Assembly: GCA_001683895.1 (NCBI GenBank)
Contig: LXQJ01000041.1
Location: forward strand, 60,149 to 124,148
DNA length: 64,000 nucleotides
Origin: Luteimonas sp. ANT-B3E
GTDB lineage: Bacteria > Pseudomonadota > Gammaproteobacteria > Xanthomonadales > Xanthomonadaceae
Direction of reading: 5' to 3'
Each line of letters opens with the position of its first letter. Within the stretch, counting starts at the first letter, position 1. The notes under the pieces are model-generated. The model was not told the DNA's origin. It did no database searches and was given only the letters and a program-made list of their open reading frames with translations. The position numbers and the translations under genes are program-made. Positions 27,906 to 36,645 of this stretch are shown one piece after another.

Positions 27906-28754
27906 ATGGCGGCCGACAACATGCCGCGCGGCGATGTCCCGCGTGACGCCCACACCGACGCTGACGACGACACGCCGATCATCCGCGTGCGCGGGCTGGT
28001 CAACCGCTTCGGCAGCCAGACGGTGCACGAGGGGCTGGACCTGGACGTGCACCGCGGCGAGATCATCGGCGTGGTCGGCGGCTCCGGCACCGGCAAGTCG
28101 GTGCTGATGCGCTCGATCATCGGCCTGCGCACGCCCAACGAGGGCCGGATCGACGTGCTGGGCGTGGACGCGCGCTCCGACGATCCCGAGGACCGGCTGC
28201 ACATCGAGCGCAACACCGGCGTGCTGTTCCAGGACGGTGCGCTGTTCTCTTCGCTCTCCGTCGGCGAGAACGTGCAGGTGCCGCTGAAGGAGCACCACCC
28301 GGACCTCAGCGACTCGCTGCGCTACGAGCTGGCGCTGCTGAAGGTAAAGCTGTCGGGGCTGCCGGCGAACGCGCTGGACAAGCTACCGTCGGAACTGTCG
28401 GGCGGCATGCGCAAGCGCGCGGGCCTGGCGCGCGCCCTCGCGCTCGACCCGCCGCTGCTGTTCCTCGACGAACCCACCGCGGGCCTCGATCCGATCGGCG
28501 CCGCCGCGTTCGACAACCTGACGCGCACGCTGCAACAGGCGCTGGGGCTGACCGTGTTCCTCATCACCCACGACCTGGACACGCTGTACGCTATCTGCGA
28601 CCGCGTGGCGGTGCTGGCCGACAGGCGCGTGGTCGCGGTCGGCCCGCTGGACGAGATCGAGGCGCTCGACCATCCGTGGGTGCAGGAGTACTTCAACGGC
28701 CCGCGTGGACGCGCGGCCAGGCAGGCGAAAGACCGCCCGGTCCAAGGACACTGA
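27906..28754 (+). CDS. mlaF: ABC transporter ATPase of the Mla lipid transport system
   Basis: This 282-residue ATPase powers the MlaE-type permease. Present are Walker A GGSGTGKSVLMRS, Q-loop LFQDGALFSSLSV, the ABC signature LSGGMRKRAGLARALALDP, Walker B LLFLDEPTAGLDP and the His switch ITHDLDTLYAICDR. An acidic N-terminal extension (MAADNMPRGDVPRDAHTDADDDTP) precedes the usual domain. The C-terminal tail (HPWVQEYFNGPRGRAARQ) is typical of MlaF. The gene sits between mlaE and the MCE gene with almost no spacing, so the four genes form one operon. Confidence 0.94.
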   Translation: MAADNMPRGDVPRDAHTDADDDTPIIRVRGLVNRFGSQTVHEGLDLDVHRGEIIGVVGGSGTGKSVLMRSIIGLRTPNEGRIDVLGVDARSDDPEDRLHIERNTGVLFQDGALFSSLSVGENVQVPLKEHHPDLSDSLRYELALLKVKLSGLPANALDKLPSELSGGMRKRAGLARALALDPPLLFLDEPTAGLDPIGAAAFDNLTRTLQQALGLTVFLITHDLDTLYAICDRVAVLADRRVVAVGPLDEIEALDHPWVQEYFNGPRGRAARQAKDRPVQGH

Positions 28755-28755
28755 G

Positions 28756-29682
28756 ATGGAAACGAAAGCCAACTACGTGCTGATCGGCGCGTTCACGATC
28801 GCGGCCAGCATGTTGCTGCTGCTGTTCGGACTGTGGGCGGCCAAGTACTCGTCCGACCGCAGCTGGCAGCAGTACCTCGTGGTCTTCAACGAGCCGGTGA
28901 CCGGCCTGTCTGTGGGCAGCGGCGTACAGTACAACGGCATCGCCATCGGCACCGTCGAGGAGCTGTCGCTGGCGCCGCAGGACCCGCGCCGGGTGATCGC
29001 CCGCGTCAAGCTGCAGGCCGACGCGCCGGTCAAGATCGATACCCGCGCCAAGATCTCGATGAGCGGCCTCACCGGGTCGACGTTCATCCAGCTGACCGGC
29101 GGCACGCCGGAGGCGCCACGGCTGACGGCACGCGACGACCGCGAGCTGCCGGTGATCCAGACCGAGGCGTCCGCGCTGCAGAACATCGCCGACACCGCCA
29201 ATCGGCTGGTCGCGCGGCTCGACGAGGTGCTCAGCGAGGAGAACGTCCAGCGCATCGCCGACACGCTGGAGAACGTCGCGAACATGACCGGTGCGATCGC
29301 CGACCAGCGCGAGGACCTGAGTGCGCTGATCGTCAACGCGCGCACCGTCAGCGACCAGCTCAAGGTGACCGTCGACACCACCAACCGCGCCATCACCGGC
29401 GTCGACCGCGAGCTGGTGCAGAAGCTGCCCGGCCTGATCGCGAGTCTGGAGGGCACACTTGCGAAGATGGACTCGGCCGCTGGCGGCGCCGACCGCATCC
29501 TCAGCGAGAACCGCACCGCCATCAACAGCTTCGCCAACGACGGCCTCGGCCAGCTGGGCCCCACGCTGGCCGAGCTGCGTGGGCTGATCCGCGACCTGCG
29601 CCGCATCAGCGACCGCCTCGACGCCAACCCGACGCGCTACCTGCTCGGCCGCGACGCCCCGAAGGAGTTCACGCCCGAATGA
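28756..29682 (+). CDS. mlaD: MCE family substrate-binding protein (MlaD-like)
   Basis: This 308-residue periplasmic protein is anchored by an N-terminal helix (YVLIGAFTIAASMLLLLFGLWAA). The MCE domain occupies about residues 38-118 (FNEPVTGLSVGSGVQYNGIAIGTVEEL; then KISMSGLTGSTFIQLTGG). A long helical C-terminal part (about 140-300), rich in heptad-like Leu/Val/Ile, may form a needle or coiled coil. It is longer than E. coli MlaD and closer to the longer MCE proteins found with PqiC-type lipoproteins. It probably carries lipids between the permease and the outer membrane. It ends in an ATGA overlap with the next gene. Confidence 0.92.
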   Translation: METKANYVLIGAFTIAASMLLLLFGLWAAKYSSDRSWQQYLVVFNEPVTGLSVGSGVQYNGIAIGTVEELSLAPQDPRRVIARVKLQADAPVKIDTRAKISMSGLTGSTFIQLTGGTPEAPRLTARDDRELPVIQTEASALQNIADTANRLVARLDEVLSEENVQRIADTLENVANMTGAIADQREDLSALIVNARTVSDQLKVTVDTTNRAITGVDRELVQKLPGLIASLEGTLAKMDSAAGGADRILSENRTAINSFANDGLGQLGPTLAELRGLIRDLRRISDRLDANPTRYLLGRDAPKEFTPE

Positions 29683-30416
29683 CCACCAGGACTCCGACCA
29701 CCCGCGACGCGCGTACCCGGCGCACGGCGACCGTGCACGGACTGCGCCTTGGCCTGCCCGCGCTGCTGGCGACGACGCTGGCGGCCTGCGGCGTGCTGGG
29801 CGGCGGCACGCGCGAACGCGCGGTGATCTATGCACCGGACCCGCGCGTGGCCGCCGACCCTGCGTGGCCGGCAGTGGATTGGCAGCTGTCGCTGACAACG
29901 CCGACCGCGGCGCGCCTGATCGACAGCTTCCGCATCGCCGTGCGTCCGACGCCCAACGAGCTGCAGGTCTACAGCGGCGCCAGCTGGGCCAAGACCCCGA
30001 CTGACATGATCGAGGACGCGCTGCTGCGTGCGCTCGAGGATTCCGGTCGCATCAGGGCGGTCGCGCGGCAGGGCTCGGGGGTCGCTGCCGATTACAAGCT
30101 GGTGACCGACCTGCGCCGCTTCGAGGCCGACTACGACGGCAATCCCCTGCCCACGGCCACCATCGAGCTCAACGCCAAGCTGCTGCATTCCATCGACCAG
30201 ACGATCGTGGCGTCGCGGACGTTCCTGGTGCAGGAGCCGTCGCGCGGCACCGGCGTGGTCGAGGTGACCGACGCGTTCTCGCGGTCGCTGGGCATGATCA
30301 GCGGCGATCTCGCCGGCTGGGTGCTGCAGACCGGCGAGACGCACGACCGTACCGCGCACGGGGCTGGCGGGACGCCTGCCCAGCAACGCGCCGCCGCGCG
30401 CGCGCGCGTCCGCTAG
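29679..30416 (+). CDS. ABC-type transport auxiliary lipoprotein (PqiC-like)
   Basis: This 245-residue lipoprotein has a signal peptide ending in the lipobox LAAC (GLPALLATTLAACGVLGGG). The domain is of the ABC-type transport auxiliary/PqiC family: YAPDPRV, WQLSLTTPTAARLIDSFRIAVRPTPNELQVYSGASWAKTPTDMIEDALLRALEDSG. It would sit at the outer membrane and receive lipids from the MCE protein. Its ATG overlaps the mlaD stop (ATGA, 29679-29682). The C-terminal tail after DLAGWVLQTGETH is low-complexity (Ala/Arg). No mlaC or separate mlaB gene is present nearby. Confidence 0.88.
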   Translation: MTTRTPTTRDARTRRTATVHGLRLGLPALLATTLAACGVLGGGTRERAVIYAPDPRVAADPAWPAVDWQLSLTTPTAARLIDSFRIAVRPTPNELQVYSGASWAKTPTDMIEDALLRALEDSGRIRAVARQGSGVAADYKLVTDLRRFEADYDGNPLPTATIELNAKLLHSIDQTIVASRTFLVQEPSRGTGVVEVTDAFSRSLGMISGDLAGWVLQTGETHDRTAHGAGGTPAQQRAAARARVR

Positions 30417-30429
30417 GCAGCGCTCCAGC

Positions 30430-31068
30430 TCACCTGGCCGCCGCGACCTGGCGGAACGTGAGGTTGACGCGTGGTCCCACCTCCCGCGCGGTGCGCGGCA
30501 ACGCATGCCGGTAATGCCGCTGCGTGTCGCCGGCCATGCGCAGCAGGCTGCCGTGACCGAGTTGCAGCGCCAGCGGTCTCGCCGGCGGCAGGTCGGCGGC
30601 GCGGGTCTTCGCGGGTACGGTGGCGCCGTGCACCGGCGCGCGCTTGAGCAGGAAGCGGCGCGTGGCGCCCAGGCTCAGCGAGGCGATCACGGGCTCGCCG
30701 CCCAGTTCGCGCTCGTCGTCGCGGTGCCAGCCCATGGCATCGCGGCCGTCCCGGTAGAGGTTGGCCAGCACGCTGTTGAATGGCGTGCCACACGCCGCCT
30801 CGATGCGCGCGCGGATGGCGCCCAGCGCCGGCGGCCAAGGGTGCGGCGCGAAGCGCGTGCCCGAGTATGCGTACGTGACGCCGGGGTCGCCGATCCAGCA
30901 GCTCAGGCGCGGCGAATCCACCAGCCGCCCGAACAGCCGGATGCGGTGCACCTCCCAGGCCACCCCGGACAGCAGCGTCGCCAGCAGCGCATCGGCCTCC
31001 GCCCGGGGCATCCAGTCGGGATCCAGCGCCAGCTCGGCATCGGGCAGCGGCAGCGCATGCAAGGACAT
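30430..31068 (-). CDS. alkB: AlkB-family 2-oxoglutarate/Fe(II) dioxygenase
   Basis: This 212-residue protein belongs to the AlkB family, which repairs alkylated bases by oxidative demethylation. The iron ligands are in MGWHRDDE (His and Asp) and in HYRHALPRT (second His). The 2-oxoglutarate-binding Arg residues are in RVNLTFRQ. The substrate-binding part contains PRLSCWIGDPGVTYAYSGTRFAPHPWPPAL and FNSVLANLYRDGRDAMG, as in the AlkB/ALKBH2-3 type. ATG at 31068 (MSLHALPLPD) is used. It converges with the Mla operon at its 3' end and is divergent from the ETF dehydrogenase gene. No Ada box was identified. Confidence 0.9.
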   Translation of the reverse strand: MSLHALPLPDAELALDPDWMPRAEADALLATLLSGVAWEVHRIRLFGRLVDSPRLSCWIGDPGVTYAYSGTRFAPHPWPPALGAIRARIEAACGTPFNSVLANLYRDGRDAMGWHRDDERELGGEPVIASLSLGATRRFLLKRAPVHGATVPAKTRAADLPPARPLALQLGHGSLLRMAGDTQRHYRHALPRTAREVGPRVNLTFRQVAAAR

Positions 31069-31172
31069 GCGTCACGCTAGCACGCGGTTCGCCGGGCCCG
31101 CCGCGCAGGTGCGCGATTTGCCGCCGTCACCCGTCAACCGCGACAATCGGGCGCTGGAATCGAGGGACCGCC

Positions 31173-32876
31173 ATGCACGAGAGCACCGACACCGCCAGCG
31201 AGCACCCCGCCGCCACGATGCCCGCCGACGCGGTCGTGCCCGGCCCCGACGCGGCGGCCGAGGCAGAACCGCGCGACGTGATGGAGTACGACGTGGTCGC
31301 GGTGGGCGCGGGGCCCGCGGGGCTGGCGTTCGCGATCCGGATGAAGCAGCTGGACCCGTCGCTGTCGGTGTGCGTGATCGAGAAGTCGAGCACCATCGGC
31401 GCCCATATCCTGTCGGGTGCGGTGATCGAGACCGGCCCGCTTGACGCGCTGCTGCCGGGCTGGCGCGACAACCCGCCGCCGGTGTGCGTGGACGCCACCG
31501 AGGACGAGTTCTGGTACTTCACGAAGAGCGGTGGACACCGGTTCCCGGTGGTCCCGCCGGGGATGCGCAACCACGGCAACGTCATCGTCAGCCTGGGCGC
31601 GATGTGTGCGTGGCTGGCGCCGCAGGCCGAGGCGCTCGGCGTGGAGATCTATCCGGGTTTTGCCGCCGCGGAAACGCTGCACGCCGACGACGGCACCGTC
31701 ATTGGCGTGCGCATCGGCGACATGGGTGTCGCGCGCGACGGCTCGCGCAAGCCCGGCTACGCCGCCGGCATCGACATCCACGCGCGCGTGACCGTGCTTG
31801 CCGAGGGCGCGCGCGGACACCTGACCAAACGGCTGGTAAAGCGCTTCGACCTCGACGCCGAGAGCGATCCGCAGGCGTATTCCATCGGCATCAAGGAGCT
31901 GTGGCAGCTGCCCGAAGGCCGCGGCACCCCGGGCAGGATCCTGCATTCGCTGGGCTGGCCCGCGGACACGCAGACCTACGGCGGCAGCTTCATGTACCAC
32001 CTCGACCGCGACCGCGTGGCGATCGGGTTCGTCAGCGGGCTCGATTACCGCGACCCGATGTATGCGCCGTACGAGGCGTTCCAGCAGTGGAAGCACCACC
32101 CGGTGATCAAGCCGCTGCTGGAAGGCGGCAGCATCCTGTCGACGGGCGCGCGCGCCATCGTCACCGGCGGCTGGCAGTCGCTGCCGAAGGTCGAGATGCC
32201 CGGCGCGCTGCTGATCGGCGACACTGCCGGGCTGCTCAACGTGCCCAAGATCAAGGGCACGCACCAAGCGATGCGCTCGGGGATGATGGCGGCCGAGCAC
32301 CTCGTCGCGGGTGCGCTGGCGCCGTCCGGCTTCGACGCCCGCCTGCGCGGGTCGGAGGTGATGGCCGAGCTGCACGGCGTGCGCAACATCAAGCCCGGCT
32401 TCAAGAAGGGCCTGTGGATGGGCTTGGCCAACGCAGCGTGGGAGACCGTGACCGCGGGCAGGTCACCGTGGACGCTCGCGGTCAAGGCGGACTGGTCGTC
32501 GCTGGACCGGCTCGACGAGGTCACCCCGCCGAAGCGCGACTACATCACCCGCGACCTCGCCCCCCGCGACCGCCTCGCCGGCGTCTACTTTGCCGCCACC
32601 GAACACGACGAGGACCAGCCCGTGCACCTGGTCGTACAGGACACGTCGATCTGCGTGACCCGCTGCGTCGAGGAGTACGGGAACCCATGCACGCGCTTCT
32701 GCCCCGCGGGCGTCTACGAGATCGTCGACGACGCGGCCGCCGACACCGGCAAGCGGCTGCAGATCAACGCCGCCAACTGCGTGCACTGCAAGACCTGCGA
32801 CATCAAGGACCCCTACGAGATCATCACCTGGGTGACGCCGGAAGGCGGCGCCGGCCCGAATTACCAGAACCTCTGA
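31173..32876 (+). CDS. Electron transfer flavoprotein:ubiquinone oxidoreductase
   Basis: This is an inner-membrane-associated FAD and [4Fe-4S] enzyme (567 residues) that passes electrons from ETF to ubiquinone. The FAD-binding motif VGAGPAGLAFAIRM begins near residue 44, after an Ala/Pro/Glu-rich N-terminal extension. The family stretch GAHILSGAVIETGPLDALLP is present. C-terminal cysteines for the cluster occur in RFCPAGVYE (about residue 510) and in CVHCKTCDIKDP (about 536-542). Its electron donors EtfB-EtfA are encoded at 41698-43382, separated by the first glycan block. The start at 31173 is plausible, but the ATG in the sequence VMEYDVV would remove the extension. Confidence 0.95.
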   Translation: MHESTDTASEHPAATMPADAVVPGPDAAAEAEPRDVMEYDVVAVGAGPAGLAFAIRMKQLDPSLSVCVIEKSSTIGAHILSGAVIETGPLDALLPGWRDNPPPVCVDATEDEFWYFTKSGGHRFPVVPPGMRNHGNVIVSLGAMCAWLAPQAEALGVEIYPGFAAAETLHADDGTVIGVRIGDMGVARDGSRKPGYAAGIDIHARVTVLAEGARGHLTKRLVKRFDLDAESDPQAYSIGIKELWQLPEGRGTPGRILHSLGWPADTQTYGGSFMYHLDRDRVAIGFVSGLDYRDPMYAPYEAFQQWKHHPVIKPLLEGGSILSTGARAIVTGGWQSLPKVEMPGALLIGDTAGLLNVPKIKGTHQAMRSGMMAAEHLVAGALAPSGFDARLRGSEVMAELHGVRNIKPGFKKGLWMGLANAAWETVTAGRSPWTLAVKADWSSLDRLDEVTPPKRDYITRDLAPRDRLAGVYFAATEHDEDQPVHLVVQDTSICVTRCVEEYGNPCTRFCPAGVYEIVDDAAADTGKRLQINAANCVHCKTCDIKDPYEIITWVTPEGGAGPNYQNL

Positions 32877-32898
32877 CCCGGGTGCGGGAGGCAATCGT

Positions 32899-34974
32899 TT
32901 GAGGGCCGTGCTGCGCAGCGCCGCGTTCCGCACCCTGCGGGCGCTGTTCCGGCTGGTGCCGCTGGACGAACCCACCCGTGACCGCCTGCGACAGGGCTTC
33001 AGCGACCGCTTTCCGACGCTGGTACCGCGCCCGGCGCGCAGCCGCGACGGCGCCGGCCGCAGCCGACGCCCGCGCGACGCCAGCGCCGGCGCGGCGATCG
33101 GCCACCGCACCGCCGCCGACGGGGCCCTGCCGTCGCCGCTGCCGGCGCGAGTGATCACGTTCTACCTGCCGCAGTTCCATCCAATCCCCGCGAACGACGA
33201 CTGGTGGGGCGCGGGCTTCACCGAGTGGCGCAACGTGGCGCAGGCACTCCCGCAGTTCGCCGGCCACGCACAGCCACGGCTGCCGGCGGACCTCGGCTTC
33301 TACGACCTGCGCCAGCCGTCGGTGATGCACGCGCAGGCGGCGCTCGCCCGCGCGCACGGCGTCGCGGGGTTCTGTTTCTACAGCTACTGGTTCCACGGCC
33401 GCCGCCTGCTCGACGCGCCGATCGAACAGTGGCTCGCCGACCCCACTCTCGACCTGCCGGCGTGCCTGTGCTGGGCCAACGAGCCGTGGACGCGCAGCTG
33501 GGACGGCCGTCCGGGCGAGACGCTGGTGGCGCAGTCGCACGATGCAGAGGACGACCTCGCCTACATTGCGTACGTCGCGCGCTTCATGGCCGACCCGCGG
33601 TACCTGCGCGTCGACGGCCAACCGCTGCTGCTGGTGTACCGTGCCGCCCGGCTGCCGGACCCCGCTGCCACCACGGCGCGCTGGCGCACGTGGTGCCGCG
33701 ACCATGGGATCGGCGAGATCCACCTGGTCGCGGTGCAGGGCTTCGAGCGGCCGGCGCCGGCCACGCTGGGTTTCGACGCCGCGGTCGAGTTCCCGCCAAA
33801 CCTGTCGACCCCGACCGACCTCACCGCCGCGCAGGTGCGGATCAACCCCGACTTCGCCGGCCAGGTGCTCGACTGGCGCGACCTGCCCGCCGCGGCGCTG
33901 GCGCGTCCGCGACCCGATTACCGCACCTATCCAGGCGTGAACTGCGGCTGGGACAACGCGCCGCGGCGGCCAGGCGCCGGGCGCAGCTTCGTGCACGCCG
34001 CGCCGCGCCGCTACCGCGACTGGCTGGTGCGCGCGATCGGTGAGCGCCTCGATGGCCACGGAGTCGATGCGCGGCTGGTCTTCGTCAACGCGTGGAACGA
34101 ATGGGCCGAGGGCGCTGTGCTGGAGCCGGACACGCGCCTCGGCCACGCGTGGCTGCAGGCAACGCGCGCCGCGCTGGTGGCCGCTGACGCGGCGCGCGCG
34201 TCGGACAACGTCGCGGCGTCCGCGCGCTCCGCGGCCGGCCACCCCTGCGCGGTCATCCACGCCTGGTACGCCGATGCGTTCGGCGAGATCCTCGACGCGC
34301 TCGCGGCCACCGGGCTCGCGTGGCGGCTTGTCGTCACCACGACGCCTGACCGCGCCGACGCCATGCGTAACGAGCTCGACGCGCGCGCGATGGACGCGGA
34401 GTTCGCACTCGGCGACAACCGCGGTCGCGACATCCTTCCATTCCTGCACGTCGCCGACCGTTTGCTCGACGACGGCGTGGACTGCGTGCTGAAGCTGCAC
34501 ACCAAGCGCTCGCCGCACCGCGACGACGGCGACCGCTGGCGCCGCGATCTGGTGGCCGCCCTCGCCTCGCGCGACGCCACGCATGACGCGCTTGCCGCGT
34601 TCGCCGCGCGGCCGGCGCTCGGCATGCTGGTGCCCGCGGGACACCTGCAGCCGATGGCCTACTACCTCGGCGACAACCTCGACCACCTCGGTTACCTGTG
34701 CGCGCGCCTCGGGCTGCCGCCGGTGGACGCCGACGCGCACGCGTTCGCATCGGGAAGCATGTTCTGGGTCCGGCTGGAGGCGCTGCGGCCGATCCTCGAT
34801 GGCCACCTCGACCCATGGGAATTCGAGGGCGAGCGCGGCCAGCTCGACGGCACCCTCGCGCACGCGCTGGAGCGGCTGTTCACCGCCGCGGTGGCGGCGG
34901 CGGGCTTTGACGTCGCGCAGACGGCACCGCTCCCGCGCCCGGCGCCTGTCCCGGGCGCACCGGATGCACGCTGA
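32899..34974 (+). CDS. WbsX-RgpF fusion glycan biosynthesis protein
   Basis: This 691-residue two-part protein has residues about 75-425 matching the WbsX/GH99-like glycosyltransferase family: ARVITFYLPQFHPIPANDDWWGAGFTEWRNV, FCFYSYWFHGRRLLDAPIE, CLCWANEPWTRSWDG and VFVNAWNEWAEGAVLEPDTRLG. Residues about 440-680 match the rhamnan synthesis F (RgpF) family: NRGRDILPFLHVADRLLDDGVDCVLKLHTKRSPHRDDGDRWRRDL and FASGSMFWVR. The start is TTG at 32899, supported by GGGAGG seven bases upstream. It begins the first glycan block just after the ETF dehydrogenase. Its end overlaps the WbqC-like gene by 11 bases. A role in O-polysaccharide assembly is inferred. Confidence 0.87.
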   Translation: MRAVLRSAAFRTLRALFRLVPLDEPTRDRLRQGFSDRFPTLVPRPARSRDGAGRSRRPRDASAGAAIGHRTAADGALPSPLPARVITFYLPQFHPIPANDDWWGAGFTEWRNVAQALPQFAGHAQPRLPADLGFYDLRQPSVMHAQAALARAHGVAGFCFYSYWFHGRRLLDAPIEQWLADPTLDLPACLCWANEPWTRSWDGRPGETLVAQSHDAEDDLAYIAYVARFMADPRYLRVDGQPLLLVYRAARLPDPAATTARWRTWCRDHGIGEIHLVAVQGFERPAPATLGFDAAVEFPPNLSTPTDLTAAQVRINPDFAGQVLDWRDLPAAALARPRPDYRTYPGVNCGWDNAPRRPGAGRSFVHAAPRRYRDWLVRAIGERLDGHGVDARLVFVNAWNEWAEGAVLEPDTRLGHAWLQATRAALVAADAARASDNVAASARSAAGHPCAVIHAWYADAFGEILDALAATGLAWRLVVTTTPDRADAMRNELDARAMDAEFALGDNRGRDILPFLHVADRLLDDGVDCVLKLHTKRSPHRDDGDRWRRDLVAALASRDATHDALAAFAARPALGMLVPAGHLQPMAYYLGDNLDHLGYLCARLGLPPVDADAHAFASGSMFWVRLEALRPILDGHLDPWEFEGERGQLDGTLAHALERLFTAAVAAAGFDVAQTAPLPRPAPVPGAPDAR

Positions 34975-35713
34975 TCCGCCGCGCAGTGCCGGAACACCCG
35001 CCGACGGCGTGAGTGCCGGGCTGCGCGTCGCCATACTGCAGTCCAACTACATCCCATGGAAGGGCTACTTCGACCTGATCGGCGCTGTCGATACGTTCGT
35101 CCTCTACGACGATGTCCAGTACACGAAGAACGACTGGCGCAATCGCAACCGGATCAAGACGCCGCAAGGGCCAGCGTGGCTGACGGTGCCCGTCGGGCAG
35201 GACATCAACAGGCGGATCCGCGACGTCGTGCTGCCCGACCCGCGCTGGCAGGCGCGGCACTGGAAAACGCTGGCGGCCAACTACAGGCGCGCGCCGTTTT
35301 TTGACGAAGTGGCCGAGACATTCGCGCCCCACTGGCTCGCATCCCGGCAAACATCGCTCAGCGAACTCAACCGCACCCTGATCTCCGCCGTGGCCCGCTA
35401 CCTTGACATCCCGACGCGCATCGAGGATTGCAGCAACCATCCTGTCGATGCGCCCGCAGGACCCAGCGCTCGACTGGTCTCGATGTGCCGCGAAATGGGC
35501 GCGGCAACGTACGTCAGCGGTCCTGCCGCGCGCAGTTACCTCGACGTCGATGCGTTTGCTGCCGCGGGGGTCGCGGTGGAATGGTTTGCCTATCCGCCCT
35601 ACCCCGCATACCCGCAGCTATGGGGCGCTTTCGAGCACCATGTCACCATCCTCGACCTGCTGTTCAACTGCGGATCCCGGGCACCTCGCTACATGAAGGC
35701 CTCATGGACATGA
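34964..35713 (+). CDS. WbqC-like family protein
   Basis: This 249-residue protein of the WbqC family is found in many O-antigen and polysaccharide clusters. The signature opening is LRVAILQSNYIPWKGYFDLIGAVDTFVLYDDVQYTKNDWRNRNRIKTPQG, followed by TVPVGQDINRRIRDVVLPDP and LWGAFEHHVTILDLLFNCG. The biochemical role is not well established; the family is often proposed to act in sugar modification. It overlaps the WbsX-RgpF gene at its start and the next glycosyltransferase gene at its end (35704-35713), so the genes are likely translated together. Confidence 0.88.
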   Translation: MHADPPRSAGTPADGVSAGLRVAILQSNYIPWKGYFDLIGAVDTFVLYDDVQYTKNDWRNRNRIKTPQGPAWLTVPVGQDINRRIRDVVLPDPRWQARHWKTLAANYRRAPFFDEVAETFAPHWLASRQTSLSELNRTLISAVARYLDIPTRIEDCSNHPVDAPAGPSARLVSMCREMGAATYVSGPAARSYLDVDAFAAAGVAVEWFAYPPYPAYPQLWGAFEHHVTILDLLFNCGSRAPRYMKASWT

Positions 35714-36645
35714 AGCTGTCGATTGTCGCAACGCTGTACCAGTCGGCGGCCCACGTCGAGGAATTCTGCAGGCGGGCGGAGGAGGCAGCTCGCGCTCATG
35801 CCGCCGACTCCTTCGAGATCGTCCTGGTCAACGATGGATCGGAGGATGCGAGCCTGGCGCTTGCGCTCCAGGTCGTTGATCGATCCCGGCACGTGGTCGT
35901 CGTGGATCTGTCCCGCAACTTCGGGCACCACAAGGCGATGATGACCGGCTTGGCCCATGCACGCGGCGAGCAGGTCTTCCTGATCGACAGTGACCTCGAG
36001 GAAGACCCGGAGTGGCTGCGGACCTTTGCCGCTCGCCTCGCGGCGGAGAACTGCGATGTCGTCTTCGGCGTGCAGCGGTCCCGCAAGGGCGGACTGTTCG
36101 AGCGCGCGACGGGACCGCTGTACTACGGCGCGTTCCGGCTGCTGACCGATCTCGAACTCCCGCGCGACATGGTCACGGCCCGGCTCATGACGCGCCGATA
36201 CGTGGATGCCCTGCTGCAGCATCGCGAACGCGAGCTCGACATCGGTGGCCTGTGGCTCGTCACGGGCTTCAAGCAGATGCCCGAACCGGTCACCAAGCAC
36301 TCCAGCAGTCCGACGACCTACACGCTGAAGCGCAAAATCGGGTTGTTCGTGAACACGATCACGTCGTTCACCAGCCAGCCATTGGTCTACATCTGCTACA
36401 TCGGCCTCGCAATCTCCCTCATCGCCGGCGCCGCCACCATCTTCCTGGTGTTCCAGTGGCTGTTCCTCGCGAAGCCGAGCAGCGGCTGGACCTCGGTCAT
36501 GGCGTCGATCTGGCTGCTGGGGGGTTGGATCATCCTGTTCCTCGGCATCATCGGCATCTACCTGTCCAAGATGTTCTTGGAGATCAAGCGACGCCCCTAT
36601 ACCATCGTCCGCCGGATCTACGGGGCGCGCGAGCATGGCGATTGA
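35704..36645 (+). CDS. DPM/GtrB-type polyprenyl-phosphate glycosyltransferase (block 1)
   Basis: This 313-residue GT2 enzyme resembles dolichol- or undecaprenyl-phosphate sugar transferases. The catalytic part has LSIVATLYQSAAHVEEFC, VLVNDGSEDAS, the NFGHHKAMMTGL stretch and the acceptor motif IDSDLEEDPEWL. Two C-terminal membrane helices follow (PLVYICYIGLAISLIAGAATIFLVF; SIWLLGGWIILFLGIIGIYL), as in GtrB and ArnC. It probably charges undecaprenyl phosphate with one sugar for use on the periplasmic side. It overlaps the WbqC-like gene before it and the methyltransferase after it. Partner candidates are the small transporter at 37400 and the polytopic protein at 39851. Confidence 0.88.
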   Translation: MDMKLSIVATLYQSAAHVEEFCRRAEEAARAHAADSFEIVLVNDGSEDASLALALQVVDRSRHVVVVDLSRNFGHHKAMMTGLAHARGEQVFLIDSDLEEDPEWLRTFAARLAAENCDVVFGVQRSRKGGLFERATGPLYYGAFRLLTDLELPRDMVTARLMTRRYVDALLQHRERELDIGGLWLVTGFKQMPEPVTKHSSSPTTYTLKRKIGLFVNTITSFTSQPLVYICYIGLAISLIAGAATIFLVFQWLFLAKPSSGWTSVMASIWLLGGWIILFLGIIGIYLSKMFLEIKRRPYTIVRRIYGAREHGD

